Assembly (NCBI GenBank): GCA_040883315.1
Contig: JBFLKU010000007.1
Location: 60,031 to 124,030, forward strand
Source of the DNA: JAFGUF01 sp040883315
GTDB taxonomy: Bacteria; Bacillota; Clostridia; Christensenellales; UMGS416
DNA: 64,000 nucleotides
Direction of reading: 5' to 3'
The number at the start of each line of letters is the position of its first letter. The first letter of the stretch is position 1. Shown here one piece after another: positions 41,369 through 50,227 of the stretch. Made by a program: the position numbers and the translations under genes. The notes beneath the pieces are model-generated. The model saw nothing but the letters and a program-made list of their open reading frames with translations. It was not told the origin of the DNA and ran no database searches.

Positions 41369-42397
41369 ATGAAATTCACATACTCCAAAAAATTGCCAAC
41401 GCCCGAGGAGATAATCGCGGCGCTGCCATTGAAAGAGGAGCACAAAAAAGCAAAAGAGAAAAGACTAGACGAGATTAAGAAAGTATTCAAAGGTGAGGAT
41501 AAAAGATTTCTGCTTTTGGTTGGCCCATGCTCGGCGGACAACGAAAAAGCAGTGCTTGAATATATAGAGCGTCTAGCAAAGGTGCAGGAAAAGGTGGCGA
41601 AGGAAATTTTGATAGTTCCGCGCATATACACCAACAAGCCAAGAACCACAGGCGAGGGATACAAGGGCATGGTGCACCAAGTGAACCCAGAGGGCGACAG
41701 CGACATGGAGCAGGGCATAAAGGCAATACGCAGCCTGCACATAAAGGCAATAGAGCAATATAATATGCCGTCTGCTGACGAGATGCTATACCCTGAAAAC
41801 TACGCATATCTATCAGACGTGCTGGCATATGTGGCAATAGGCGCACGCTCTGTGGAGAACCAGCAGCACAGGCTGACATCATCGGGCATCAGCTCGCCGG
41901 TAGGAATGAAAAACCCCACATCAGGTGACCTATCAGTAATGTTCAATAGCATAAAGGCAGCACAGATTCCACACCGTTTCATATTCCACGGCTACGAGGT
42001 GGAGACAGCAGGCAATGAATATGCACATGGCATTCTGCGTGGTGCAGTGGATATACACAGCTGCAATATCCCAAACTATCACTACGAAGATTTGGTGATA
42101 GCGGCGGACGAATACGAAAAAAGAGGGCTGGATAATCCATCGATTATAGTGGACTGCAACCATGCAAACAGCTCAAAGAAATATGCAGAGCAGCCGAGAA
42201 TAGCACTGGAAGTGATGCGAAGCAGGCAATATAACAGCAGGCTAAAAGACATGATAAAAGGTCTGATGATAGAGAGCTATCTGCTGGAAGGCAGGCAGGA
42301 AATCGGCGACAATATCTACGGCAAATCCATCACGGACCCATGCCTGGGCTGGGAAGCCACTGAAAAGCTGATATTTGATATTGCAGAGAATGTATAA
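41369..42397 (+). CDS. aroF: 3-deoxy-7-phosphoheptulonate (DAHP) synthase, class I
   Basis: 342 residues. It joins phosphoenolpyruvate and erythrose 4-phosphate, the first step of aromatic amino-acid synthesis. Diagnostic segments: LLVGPCSADN with the metal-binding Cys, VPRIYTNKPRTT, QVNPEGDSDMEQG, SSPVGMKNPTSGD, HGYEVETAGNEYAHGILRG and VDCNHANSSK, all in AroF/G/H (type I-alpha) order. There is no fused chorismate-mutase domain. It has no attenuator or T-box signature upstream, so control may be by feedback on the N-terminal extension. GCGAGGTATTTTT precedes the ATG. Confidence 0.95.
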   Translation: MKFTYSKKLPTPEEIIAALPLKEEHKKAKEKRLDEIKKVFKGEDKRFLLLVGPCSADNEKAVLEYIERLAKVQEKVAKEILIVPRIYTNKPRTTGEGYKGMVHQVNPEGDSDMEQGIKAIRSLHIKAIEQYNMPSADEMLYPENYAYLSDVLAYVAIGARSVENQQHRLTSSGISSPVGMKNPTSGDLSVMFNSIKAAQIPHRFIFHGYEVETAGNEYAHGILRGAVDIHSCNIPNYHYEDLVIAADEYEKRGLDNPSIIVDCNHANSSKKYAEQPRIALEVMRSRQYNSRLKDMIKGLMIESYLLEGRQEIGDNIYGKSITDPCLGWEATEKLIFDIAENV

Positions 42398-42434
42398 ATA
42401 TATATTAGCGTAATAAAAGCAGACAATAATAAAG

Positions 42435-42469
42435 AGTCTATGATACAATTAAGTATCATAGGCTTTCTT
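42435..42469 (+). terminator. Intrinsic terminator of the DAHP synthase gene
   Basis: AGTCTATGATAC / GTATCATAGGCT with an AATTAA loop followed by TTCTT; 12 pairs including G-T. Confidence 0.75.
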
Positions 42470-42485
42470 AATAAGAGGTGAAATT

Positions 42486-43442
42486 ATGAATTATGGATTA
42501 AAATACAGCTGTGAAGATTTTTTAAGCCGATCAGAGCTGCCGTGGGTGAAGTATGCACTTAGTAGTTCAGCAGATGACAAAAAAGAGATGCTGGGAAACA
42601 CATTTATAAAAGAGACGGTGAATGAGTGCCTGCAATGGCCGGATATGCCGCTTCTTCGGCATAACGATGCCAAGCACATTATCCATAAAATATGTATATT
42701 ACTTGATTTGGGAATGACATATGAAGATGCTGAAATGAAAACTATTGCGAACAAAATATTAAGCAACCAATCGGATGATGGAGCACTATTGACAATGCTG
42801 AATATTGCAAAGAACTTTGGAGGAAATGGCGAAAATGAATTGGGATGGATAGTATGTGATTTTCCTATACTATTATATATACTTTTGAAACTTGGGCTTG
42901 AAAATGATGAAAGAACACAAAAAGCTATTGGTTTATTAAAGGCTATTTCCTCGGAGGTAGGCTGGCAATGCGTGGGAGCTATTGAAAAATTCAGAGGACC
43001 CGGCAGAAAGACAGACTATTGTCCTTACGGAACGCTAGTATCACTAAAAGCATTTTCTATGCTGGAGCAGTATCACCAAGATGATTTTATTATTGGCGGA
43101 ATAGATTCAATATTAAGCCACTGGAAAAACCAAAAAGAAAGAAAAATATATATGTTTGGAATAGGTACAGACTTCAGAAAATTGAAGTATCCAAACGTTT
43201 GGTTTGATATTGTTCATGTGGTTAGAGTGCTTGGATGCTTCGAACATGCAAGAAAATCAAAAGAGTTTGGAGAAATGATTTCGATTATAGCAGACAAGCA
43301 ATTAAATACCGGAGGATTTATACCGGAATCTATATACACAGCATATAAACAATATGATTTTGGGCAAAAAAAGAAGGAATCAGAAACACTAACATATATG
43401 ATATATACTATTTTCAAAAATCTGGAGAAGTATGATATATAG
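42486..43442 (+). CDS. Terpene-cyclase/prenyltransferase-fold protein (alpha-alpha toroid)
   Basis: 318 residues, all-helical. Repeated helix pairs with WP, GW and HW placements (LGWIVCDFPILLYILLKLGL, GWQCVGAIEKFRGPGRKTDY, TGGFIPESIYTAYKQYDFG) resemble the barrels of prenyltransferase and squalene-cyclase domains. The DxDD motif of active terpene cyclases is not seen. The fold assignment is tentative and function unknown. AAGAGGTG precedes the ATG. It stands alone after a terminator. Confidence 0.6.
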   Translation: MNYGLKYSCEDFLSRSELPWVKYALSSSADDKKEMLGNTFIKETVNECLQWPDMPLLRHNDAKHIIHKICILLDLGMTYEDAEMKTIANKILSNQSDDGALLTMLNIAKNFGGNGENELGWIVCDFPILLYILLKLGLENDERTQKAIGLLKAISSEVGWQCVGAIEKFRGPGRKTDYCPYGTLVSLKAFSMLEQYHQDDFIIGGIDSILSHWKNQKERKIYMFGIGTDFRKLKYPNVWFDIVHVVRVLGCFEHARKSKEFGEMISIIADKQLNTGGFIPESIYTAYKQYDFGQKKKESETLTYMIYTIFKNLEKYDI

Positions 43443-43462
43443 TGAAAAAGCGAATAGCAGAC

Positions 43463-43490
43463 ATAAAAAGCTCCTCGTATAAACGAGGAG
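43463..43490 (-). terminator. Hairpin terminator for minus-strand transcripts
   Basis: CTCCTCGT / ACGAGGAG stem (43471-43490) followed on the minus strand by CTTTTTAT. It lies between the converging genes at 42486 and 43647 and best fits the minus-strand gene. Confidence 0.55.
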
Positions 43491-43646
43491 AAGAAAAACG
43501 CTAAAGTAGGTTATTGTAAACTCTTAAGATTGTATTTTTATTTGCAAATCGTATAATTAATTAGCTTTACAATTGCATTATACCATATAATAGAAAAAAT
43601 ACAAGTATATATATGAAAATAATATTATTATGCATTATTATGCTAT

Positions 43647-43913
43647 TTATGTATTTAAAATATAATCCTCGATATCAATAGGGCTCTTAACATAGATTTC
43701 CTGCAGGTCTGTATCATAGAGCACGGATATCTCCATTCCTCTGTAAATATAAAACTGCATCAGGCTGCCGTCATCCGAAACTACCAAATCATCCTTCTGC
43801 AAATCCAAAAGATTTTGCTGCAGCATACGGCACTGTGCATCAAATGTATCCTTGGTGGTCACATTTTCTATGCAGTATTCATATTCTTTTTGGCTTTTCT
43901 TTTTGTTAAACAT
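43647..43913 (-). CDS. Hypothetical small protein
   Basis: 88 residues from the ATG at 43913, which has AGCGGAGAAAAG just before it; an ATG 15 bases upstream uses that site as coding. Charged N-terminus (MFNKKKSQKEYEY), then a helical middle with QQNLLDLQKDDLVVSDDGS, and a final strand region ending in IDIEDYILNT. It is soluble, and no domain is recognised. Monocistronic. Confidence 0.6.
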   Translation of the reverse strand: MFNKKKSQKEYEYCIENVTTKDTFDAQCRMLQQNLLDLQKDDLVVSDDGSLMQFYIYRGMEISVLYDTDLQEIYVKSPIDIEDYILNT

Positions 43914-44072
43914 CTTTTCTCCGCTCATGTGTTCTATTGATATATCATAGCATTTTTATGCATGGGAAACAACAATTTGTGCGCAATAATGTATATCATA
44001 AACATTCGTCTTGTTATTTTATAACTCAACTGATATTATTATAATAGTATTATTATTTATGTGAGGTAGATT

Positions 44073-44948
44073 ATGATTCAGACTACGTTTCAAACTTTAA
44101 AAAAACAACCAGAGATAATTTTGGGAGTATTCATCGTGTTTTTGGTAGTGGTATTGGCGGAGATTCCCCTAGTGACCGGCATGGATGACGTGATGATTGA
44201 CTTTCAGCGTCTGGAAAGCGGACAAACAGATGCAGCACACGATGTGGTGAGCTACTACGCAAAAATTTCGCTTATCTCTTTGTTTATTGGCATATTTTCG
44301 GGCTTCTTTGCGATACCGACCTTGATGAACAGAACATATGAGGCATGCGCAGGCATAGCAGAGCCGGGATGGATAGGCAGAGGCATAAAAAGATGCTGGT
44401 GGAAGCCTTTTGTGATGGGGCTGCTTATCGGAGCAGGGGCTATGGTGGTTTCACTGGTTTCTATTATTTTAGCTATCATTCCTATTTTAGGCCAGCTAAT
44501 ATTGTTTGCTGTAATGATTTCAATGGTAGTATTTGCAATAATTTCATACACGGCTGTAATAGCCGAGCCGGACTTGGGGTCTGGGCTAGGCGGCATATTT
44601 AAAATAGGCAGCAGATATTTTTTCAAGCTGCTTGGTGTTGTAACAGTGGTGATAATTGTGCCTATGGTGCTGCTATCCACTGTTTCGGGCATTATTATGT
44701 CGAAAAACATGATGGATATATACAGCTCTACACCTACTCAGGATCTAAGTGAGGCGGCGGCATATATGGAACAGATAATGAAGCCCGTATATACTATGAT
44801 TGTAGTAATGGGCTTATATGCAGTATTTGCTTATCCTTTCGTGTACACATACAGCATGCATCAATATTTGTCTACAAATGGAGCAAAAGAGCCATATATT
44901 GGACCTGTATCAGACTATGTGATACAAAGCAGAGATATGACTCTATAA
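44073..44948 (+). CDS. DUF4013-like polytopic membrane protein
   Basis: 291 residues with about six membrane helices, at 15-36, 66-87, 115-140, 143-165, 185-206 and 240-262. The helix-breaking GSGLGGIFKIGSRYFFKLLG between helices 4 and 5 resembles the DUF4013 family of Gram-positive integral membrane proteins. No activity is known. GAGGTAGATT precedes the ATG. The next gene begins 21 bases later and is probably co-transcribed. Confidence 0.7.
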   Translation: MIQTTFQTLKKQPEIILGVFIVFLVVVLAEIPLVTGMDDVMIDFQRLESGQTDAAHDVVSYYAKISLISLFIGIFSGFFAIPTLMNRTYEACAGIAEPGWIGRGIKRCWWKPFVMGLLIGAGAMVVSLVSIILAIIPILGQLILFAVMISMVVFAIISYTAVIAEPDLGSGLGGIFKIGSRYFFKLLGVVTVVIIVPMVLLSTVSGIIMSKNMMDIYSSTPTQDLSEAAAYMEQIMKPVYTMIVVMGLYAVFAYPFVYTYSMHQYLSTNGAKEPYIGPVSDYVIQSRDMTL

Positions 44949-44969
44949 TAAATAAACCGAGGTATGAAA

Positions 44970-45413
44970 ATGGATAGGGATATAACAACTACGTGGATAG
45001 ACACTATGCTGAAATCACTCAAGGGAAAGGACGAGAGACTTGGGCAAAGGGTTTTGGAGGACTGCGGCAGGCAGTGCAGCGTGGAGAATGAAATGGTATT
45101 CACTGCAAGGGAGATAGGCAACAGATACAAAAATGCCTCGGAAGAAGAAAAATTCGAAGCTATGAAAGAGGCCTTTTCAACGGATAAATACAAAATATAC
45201 AAAGAGTCAGGCATGATATACGCAGAATACGATGAATGCCTATGCCCGCTGGTGTATAAAAAGGGCGAGATTGACGGACTTTTGTGCGAATGTACAAAGG
45301 GATTTACCAAATCCATAGTGGAGGCGGTATACGGCAGGAGTGCAGATGTGACGATATTAAAAACAATTTTAAGAGGAGATGACATTTGCCTGCTGGCAGT
45401 GAGAATATTATGA
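44970..45413 (+). CDS. Cys-containing small-molecule-binding-like protein
   Basis: 147 residues from the ATG at 44970; CGAGG lies 7 bases upstream, so it is preferred over the ATG at 44964. The chain ends with a V4R-like pattern (VEAVYGRSADVTILKTILRGDDICLLAVRIL). Before it are CLCPL and CECTKGF, and at the N-terminus CGRQC. The Cys spacing suggests metal or thiol-ligand binding. I recall similar proteins as DUF6144 or L-2-amino-thiazoline-carboxylate-hydrolase-like, but the match is weak. Function is not assigned. Confidence 0.65.
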   Translation: MDRDITTTWIDTMLKSLKGKDERLGQRVLEDCGRQCSVENEMVFTAREIGNRYKNASEEEKFEAMKEAFSTDKYKIYKESGMIYAEYDECLCPLVYKKGEIDGLLCECTKGFTKSIVEAVYGRSADVTILKTILRGDDICLLAVRIL

Positions 45414-45417
45414 AACT

Positions 45418-45443
45418 AAGGTGCAGTGTCTGCACCTTTTTTG
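45418..45443 (+). terminator. Intrinsic terminator
   Basis: AAGGTGCAG / CTGCACCTT stem with TGT loop followed by TTTT. Confidence 0.85.
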
Positions 45444-45490
45444 TATTTGTTATCATTCCCTGTAACAAAGTTACACAAAGCTTACTCGTG

Positions 45491-45501
45491 TGTGGTATAA
45501 T
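45491..45501 (+). promoter_or_regulatory. Extended -10 promoter of the ferritin gene
   Basis: TGTGGTATAAT: a perfect TATAAT (45496-45501) with the TG of an extended -10 element one base before it. A TTACAC lies 19 bases further up as a poor -35. No Fur or PerR box is evident. Confidence 0.55.
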
Positions 45502-45600
45502 TAAAATATAAACATAGCGGTGTTTAAAAAAATCGTGGTAAGTTTATATAGAGAATAAGAATAATAAAAAAATAGGATATTAAAGTAAAAGGAGATTATT

Positions 45601-46128
45601 ATGAATAAGAAACTAGTCGATGCAATAAACGAGCAAATCAAAAATGAGTTTTACTCAGCATTTCTATATTTGGCAATGGCAGCATACGCAGCAGACAAAG
45701 AACTGCCGGGATTCCAAAGCTGGCTATTGGTGCAGGCAGGCGAGGAGCAGCTGCACGCCACAAAGTTTGTTAACTATCTTAATGATAGAAATGAAAGACC
45801 AATCATCAAAGGATTTGATGACCCAAAGAATGAATACAAATCAATGCTAGATGTTTTTGAATATGGGCTGGAGCACGAAAAATTTGTGACATCAAAAATC
45901 AATGAGCTGATGAAAATAGCAAGAGAATCCGACGACTATGCAGCAGTCAGCTTCCTGCAGTGGTACGTGGACGAGCAGGTGGAGGAAGAATCATCATTCA
46001 CATCAGTAATCAACAAGCTGAAAATGGTGGGCGACAGCGGAGTCGGATTGTATCAGCTGGATAAAGAAATGGTTGCCAGAGTGCCGGGACCAGGGGTAGC
46101 TATCAGCAACCCGAATGCACTGGCATAG
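45601..46128 (+). CDS. ftnA: Ferritin (FtnA type)
   Basis: 175 residues, non-haem four-helix bundle. Ferroxidase ligands are in place: Glu16, Glu49, His52 (EEQLHATKF), Glu93, and Gln126/Glu129 in the WYVDEQVEEE helix. 24 copies form a shell that stores iron as ferric mineral and protects against peroxide chemistry. AAAGGAGATTATT precedes the start. It is monocistronic with a 100-base leader and a terminator. Confidence 0.97.
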   Translation: MNKKLVDAINEQIKNEFYSAFLYLAMAAYAADKELPGFQSWLLVQAGEEQLHATKFVNYLNDRNERPIIKGFDDPKNEYKSMLDVFEYGLEHEKFVTSKINELMKIARESDDYAAVSFLQWYVDEQVEEESSFTSVINKLKMVGDSGVGLYQLDKEMVARVPGPGVAISNPNALA

Positions 46129-46162
46129 GGCTAAACAAATCTTAGAGAGTATATATTATTTT

Positions 46163-46188
46163 AAAAGGTGGGATTTCCCGCCTTTTAT
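46163..46188 (+). terminator. Intrinsic terminator of ferritin gene
   Basis: AAAAGGTGGG / CCCGCCTTTT stem with ATTT loop and a T-rich tail. Confidence 0.8.
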
Positions 46189-46260
46189 TGTCTGTGCATC
46201 TATGCTATAATAAACACTACTAATACGGTATATGGAGCAAATAATATTTAGGAGACGTAT

Positions 46261-46425
46261 ATGCTTAGTATTTCAACAATTGCAGTGGGCAAGCTGACAG
46301 GCTTTATTCTGAATTTGGTGGTGATGGTGGCGGTGATAGGCTCTATCCTATTGATAGCCACGCTAATAAACAAACGCATCACAAAAAAAGAACAGGAACA
46401 AGCAGAAAAAGACCAACAAAAATAA
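46261..46425 (+). CDS. Small single-helix membrane protein
   Basis: 54 residues. TTTAGGAGACGTAT gives an excellent ribosome site. One membrane helix covers about 14-37 (FILNLVVMVAVIGSILLIATLI). The tail is charged (NKRITKKEQEQAEKDQQK), so the C-terminus should lie inside. TATAAT at 46206-46211 fits a promoter, and a hairpin with TTTTT follows the stop. The clean site, promoter and terminator support a real small gene with no recognised family. Confidence 0.65.
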   Translation: MLSISTIAVGKLTGFILNLVVMVAVIGSILLIATLINKRITKKEQEQAEKDQQK

Positions 46426-46439
46426 CGCAAAGTTTACCT

Positions 46440-46468
46440 TAAGCGCTCATCATGGGCGTTTTTATTTT
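46440..46468 (+). terminator. Terminator of the small membrane protein gene
   Basis: AGCGCTC / GGGCGTT stem with G-T pairs and an ATCAT loop, followed by TTTTATTTT. Confidence 0.6.
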
Positions 46469-46518
46469 ATCCTCTTTGCAGAGGTAATGGTATAATAAAG
46501 AAAAAACAGGAGCACAAT

Positions 46519-47351
46519 ATGAATAAGCTTGGCATATCAGGCAGCACCATTTTGACCGATGAAAAGCGAATGGCAGAGCTATTTGAATTGAGCTGGATCA
46601 TATAGAAATAGGCGAATTCAAAAACAAAAAGGAATATCATTTTTTTCTACATATGGTCTCCAACAGCCTGATGAGCTTTGCCGTGCATTCACCTATTATC
46701 AGGGGTATGAGCAAATACGACATAATAGAAAATATAGACTACACTCCTAAATACGCCATAGAGCAGATAGAAAAGGAAGCCAAGGAAGTGAAGAAAGCAG
46801 GCGGCAAATATCTGCTGGTGCACTTTCCTTTTTTTGCAGGCGAATGCTATGGAGACCCTGATGAGATAATAGAAAACGGGCTGAAAAAGCTGAGCAGAAT
46901 ACAGAATGATGCAAATATAGACATAGTGTGCGAGCCAAAGCTGGGCATAAAAAGAGCAGCATTTGGTATAGAGTATATGCACCGATTTCCTGTGGACACA
47001 TGGGCGAAATACGGCCTGGGCATATGCATAGATATAGGCGACTATGTGATGGTGGCAGGCGAAGATGGAACTATGGAATACATAGACAAATGGAGGAAGC
47101 ACATAAAGGTGGTGCACCTGCACAATGTGGACTATTCGGGCGGCGAATATTTCTGGAAGCCCATGCACCCGGATGACGAAGCGGACGGACACCACAAAAC
47201 GCAGCATATAATAGAGCAGCTGGCACAGCTTGGCAATATATATTTTGTGCTGGAGCATACGCCCCATGGAGAATATAGTAAGGAATACGTTAAAGAAGGC
47301 ATTGAGTGGGTGGAGGAGATGATACAAGGCAAATACAAATCAGATATTTGA
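46519..47351 (+). pseudogene. Frameshifted TIM-barrel sugar isomerase/AP-endonuclease-like gene
   Basis: AACAGGAGCACAAT gives a good site for the ATG at 46519, and the frame encodes NKLGISGSTILTDEKRMAEL before a stop at 46603. From 46590 another frame reads ELDHIEIGEF and then the rest of a TIM barrel of the AP_endonuc_2 type (KYLLVHFPFF, IVCEPKLGIK, LGICIDIGDYVM, KVVHLHNVDY, FVLEHTPHGEYS) to 47351. Loss of one G at about 46590 (GAATTGAGCTGG for GAATTGGAGCTGG) explains the break. Apart from this base the gene is intact, so a recent mutation or a sequencing error are both possible. An internal start at 46653 would lack strand 1. Confidence 0.85.
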
Positions 47352-47436
47352 AATTGTTAAAACCTAGCACACTGCCATAATGTAGTAAAATATGTCATTA
47401 AACTTGCAAAGATTACAAATATATGTATAATATAGA

Positions 47437-47595
47437 TGGACAAAGCCACTGAGGAGATGTTTCTATCAGCAAAATACTAGGACTGCAGCCTATGGGGTAG
47501 TACACCTATTCCAAGGGGATAAATAGAAAAGCAGATACCCTAAGTTATCACAATAGGATGTATTACCCTGTATTTATTTATGCAGGGTAATGCTG
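47437..47595 (+). ncRNA. Candidate structured RNA or leader upstream of secreted-protein genes
   Basis: A promoter TTGCAA (47404-47409) / TATAAT (47426-47431, 16-base spacer) starts a 160-base stretch without coding potential. It contains several pairing segments: TAGG/CCTA at about 47490-47505, GGGGTA/TACCCT, and GATA/TATC. It ends in a 9-pair hairpin ATTACCCTG (47562-47570) / CAGGGTAAT (47583-47591). ACAAAGCCAC at the start and CTGCAGCC later recall parts of the cyclic-di-GMP-I riboswitch, but the order and the essential core do not match. It may be a leader of the 47670 operon or an independent RNA. Confidence 0.35.
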
Positions 47596-47669
47596 TATAA
47601 TGGTATAATATACAAATGGATACATACAGTAGAAATACAGAATAAAAAATTCAAAAAAGAGGAAACATT

Positions 47670-48590
47670 ATGAAGAAACACGCATCAAGACTATACAGCA
47701 CGGGGCTGGTTGCTCTACTTGTGGCATTGGCAATGCTGGGAGGGGCAGCAGCAGGCGGAGCAGGCACAGTATATGATTATGGAATGACAGACTATGATGA
47801 CTATACACCAGGTGATACTACAGGCGAAGGCCTGCTTGGCAATTTCCCCAATATTGAGCCGACACAGGTGGTGGATGAAGAGAATATTAACCTGACACTG
47901 CTTTCTATTGACTACAGCAGCTATGAATATGTGATGATAAACTATGAGGTGGAGAGTACCTATGAAATACCCGTGACAGTACAGATGTGGGAGTTTTCTA
48001 TCAATGGCTATATGATCAATGCATCCTGCTCCAGCGATGTGGCACCTGGTGAAAAGAAGGAAGATGTAGTGTACATTCAGCAGGTAGATTTGGATTTGGC
48101 AGGCATCAAAGAGATTGCAGATATGCAGCTTCAGTTCACTGTTTTCGACAGTGCAAGCTACGATGATATTTTGATCACAGACTATATTCAGGTTAGCACA
48201 GGTAGCACCTATATGCAGACATATGACGACTCAGGAATAGTGCTTTATGACAAAGACGAAGTGAAAATAGTGATGAAGCCGCTGGACTACAGCGACAGCC
48301 TGACAGGCCCTAGAATACCGCTGTATATAGAAAACAACAGCGATGTGGCACTGACCTTCAGCACCTCAGATTTGCTAATAAACGGTAAGTTAATAGATGA
48401 CTTCTTCATTGTCTCTGTTTCTCCGGGCAAAAGACTGGTGGCATACATAGAGTATTTTGAAACGCCCAAAAGGCAGTACGGCATAGAAGAATTTGAAAAT
48501 ATTGAGTTTAATATGTATGTTTCCAGCATACGAAGCTTCGAGGTGTTTTTCTCTACAGGAAATCTATACGTAGAGCTGGATGAAAAATAG
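47670..48590 (+). CDS. Secreted protein with two beta-sandwich-like repeats
   Basis: 306 residues. A signal peptide with core LVALLVALAMLGGAAAGG (about 13-30) is followed by a Tyr/Asp/Gly/Thr-rich linker (about 34-55). Two similar halves follow (about 70-175 and 190-300), each with IEN/YEV strands, a 'polar-cap' PGEKKE or PGKRLV turn and a YIQ/YIE strand. This looks like a pair of immunoglobulin-like beta domains. No anchor is seen, so it may be released or held by the next protein. AAAAGAGGAAACATT precedes the ATG. It overlaps the next gene by 11 bases. Confidence 0.65.
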   Translation: MKKHASRLYSTGLVALLVALAMLGGAAAGGAGTVYDYGMTDYDDYTPGDTTGEGLLGNFPNIEPTQVVDEENINLTLLSIDYSSYEYVMINYEVESTYEIPVTVQMWEFSINGYMINASCSSDVAPGEKKEDVVYIQQVDLDLAGIKEIADMQLQFTVFDSASYDDILITDYIQVSTGSTYMQTYDDSGIVLYDKDEVKIVMKPLDYSDSLTGPRIPLYIENNSDVALTFSTSDLLINGKLIDDFFIVSVSPGKRLVAYIEYFETPKRQYGIEEFENIEFNMYVSSIRSFEVFFSTGNLYVELDEK

Positions 48591-50145
48591 AATGATGAAA
48601 AAGACTATTCTTTTTTTAGCGGTTCTTTTCGCATTGGCTGTGCCTGCTGTGCACGCTAATGACGGAGGAGCGTACCCTGACTATAACAAATATATTACAT
48701 ATACAGTAGAAACGGACTGCACAGAGATAGGCATAGGCGAGGAGCTGACATTCACTATCACTGTTAAAAACCATACGCCGGATACGTTTAGACCATTTTA
48801 CGGAAACAATATTTTTAGAAATACTTCATTAATCGCAAATGAAGAGTGGTGTTACTTATTCAAAGGTATATATGTGGAGCCATATGCAAAAAGTACATTT
48901 GAAATGAAAGTCCTTGTTGGAGAAGACGTTTGGTGGTATGAAACGGACGGAAGCTACTATATAGACCTATGCCCCACGATTATGTATTCTTTATATGCTG
49001 ATAGTGGTACTAGCGAGGAAAAATACGGAGGAACGGGACTGTTTATAAATATGGTGGGGGTTGAGCCTATACCTATTAGGCTGAACAATCTGCATGACGG
49101 CAGCCATCTGGTGGACTTTGGAATAATAGATGAAAACACCATGGTGCTGTATTCTGATACGGCAGAAACAGAAGCGTTTACTTATATGGGAGAATATGAA
49201 GCATATATCAGAAACTATGTTTCAATAAAAAATATATCAAACAGTCCAATCCGCATAGGATGCATAGATGGATACGAACGCGAATTTAAGGAAATAGACT
49301 ATGACTATTTTCTGCCAGCAGGGCAAAGCATAGTGGCAAAAATTACGGAAAGAAGAGATGAGCTTCCTAAGCTGATAACAGAAACTGAGCATGTGGAGCT
49401 GCGTGCTTTATTTACATATGACAACAGTGAATATTATTTTGTGAATGCACAAAGAGACTATAAAGTGATTTTGGATAACGGTATGCCGGAGATGGAAATA
49501 CGTGCTGTATCAGCAGGATATGAAGATGATAAATATGCTCTATTTAATATAGAAGTTACTAACATTTCTGATGAAGATATAGATGATTTTTTCATTTACT
49601 ACGGAGAGGAATTCCCAGAAAGTCGAGATCAGCTTTATGGCAGCAGCCTGAAGAAGCCGCTTCATGCAGGGGAGACTATTGCACTAGGTGAACCAATTAA
49701 AATAGACATACTGAATATCACAGATGAATATATGGAAATTGATTACTATCGCCTGAGGATAGGGCACTGGGCAGGGAACATGCTATATTATTGCATTGTA
49801 AACATAGACGGAAGCGAAGTAAGAGAATCGGACATATATACAAGCAGCGATTTCTCATATATGCATCAGGAAGATGTTTTCAATCTAATGATGGATGAAG
49901 AGATATTCAGCCTGAATGATGAGATGGAAAAAGCCAATGCTACGCCGACACCTTTTTCATCAGAAACGCCGGATATCACTATAGCACCTTCTGCCACACC
50001 CACTAGCAATGTATCCGTTGAAAAGGTGCGATCATACTATATTTCGCCGTTTATATTTGCGCTCCTTGGCTTTGCCGCCGCAGCCGCTGCAGCGATGGTT
50101 ATTATTAGCCGCAGGAAGGACAAGGGGGATAGTGAGGAAAAATGA
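48580..50145 (+). CDS. Surface protein with C-terminal membrane anchor
   Basis: 521 residues. A signal peptide (about 5-26, ending VHAND) leads to a large outer part with repeats of beta-sandwich type: NHTPDTFRPF, NISNSPIRIGC and NISDEDIDDF are similar 'conserved-N' strands at about 65, 225 and 325. A Pro/Thr/Ser stalk (about 455-480) and a membrane helix (about 489-509) with a basic tail anchor it. It resembles a membrane-bound, wall-spanning protein. With the preceding gene (overlap 11 bases) it makes a secreted pair. No known ligand. A second ATG at 48592 is also possible. Confidence 0.65.
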   Translation: MKNRMMKKTILFLAVLFALAVPAVHANDGGAYPDYNKYITYTVETDCTEIGIGEELTFTITVKNHTPDTFRPFYGNNIFRNTSLIANEEWCYLFKGIYVEPYAKSTFEMKVLVGEDVWWYETDGSYYIDLCPTIMYSLYADSGTSEEKYGGTGLFINMVGVEPIPIRLNNLHDGSHLVDFGIIDENTMVLYSDTAETEAFTYMGEYEAYIRNYVSIKNISNSPIRIGCIDGYEREFKEIDYDYFLPAGQSIVAKITERRDELPKLITETEHVELRALFTYDNSEYYFVNAQRDYKVILDNGMPEMEIRAVSAGYEDDKYALFNIEVTNISDEDIDDFFIYYGEEFPESRDQLYGSSLKKPLHAGETIALGEPIKIDILNITDEYMEIDYYRLRIGHWAGNMLYYCIVNIDGSEVRESDIYTSSDFSYMHQEDVFNLMMDEEIFSLNDEMEKANATPTPFSSETPDITIAPSATPTSNVSVEKVRSYYISPFIFALLGFAAAAAAAMVIISRRKDKGDSEEK

Positions 50146-50192
50146 AATTTATAATTCTAATTAAATAAAACATTAATATATTATAAAATATC

Positions 50193-50218
50193 AAAAAAAG
50201 CACCGTTCACCGGTGCTT
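50193..50218 (-). terminator. Terminator between converging genes
   Basis: AAGCACCG / CGGTGCTT stem with TTCAC loop; on the minus strand it is followed by TTTTTTTGA, so it mainly serves the flavodoxin gene. Confidence 0.75.
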
Positions 50219-50227
50219 TCATCATTT

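Noticed and set aside
47437..47595. Cyclic-di-GMP-I riboswitch
   Set aside because: Some short motifs recall it, but the conserved core order and tetraloop receptor are not found.
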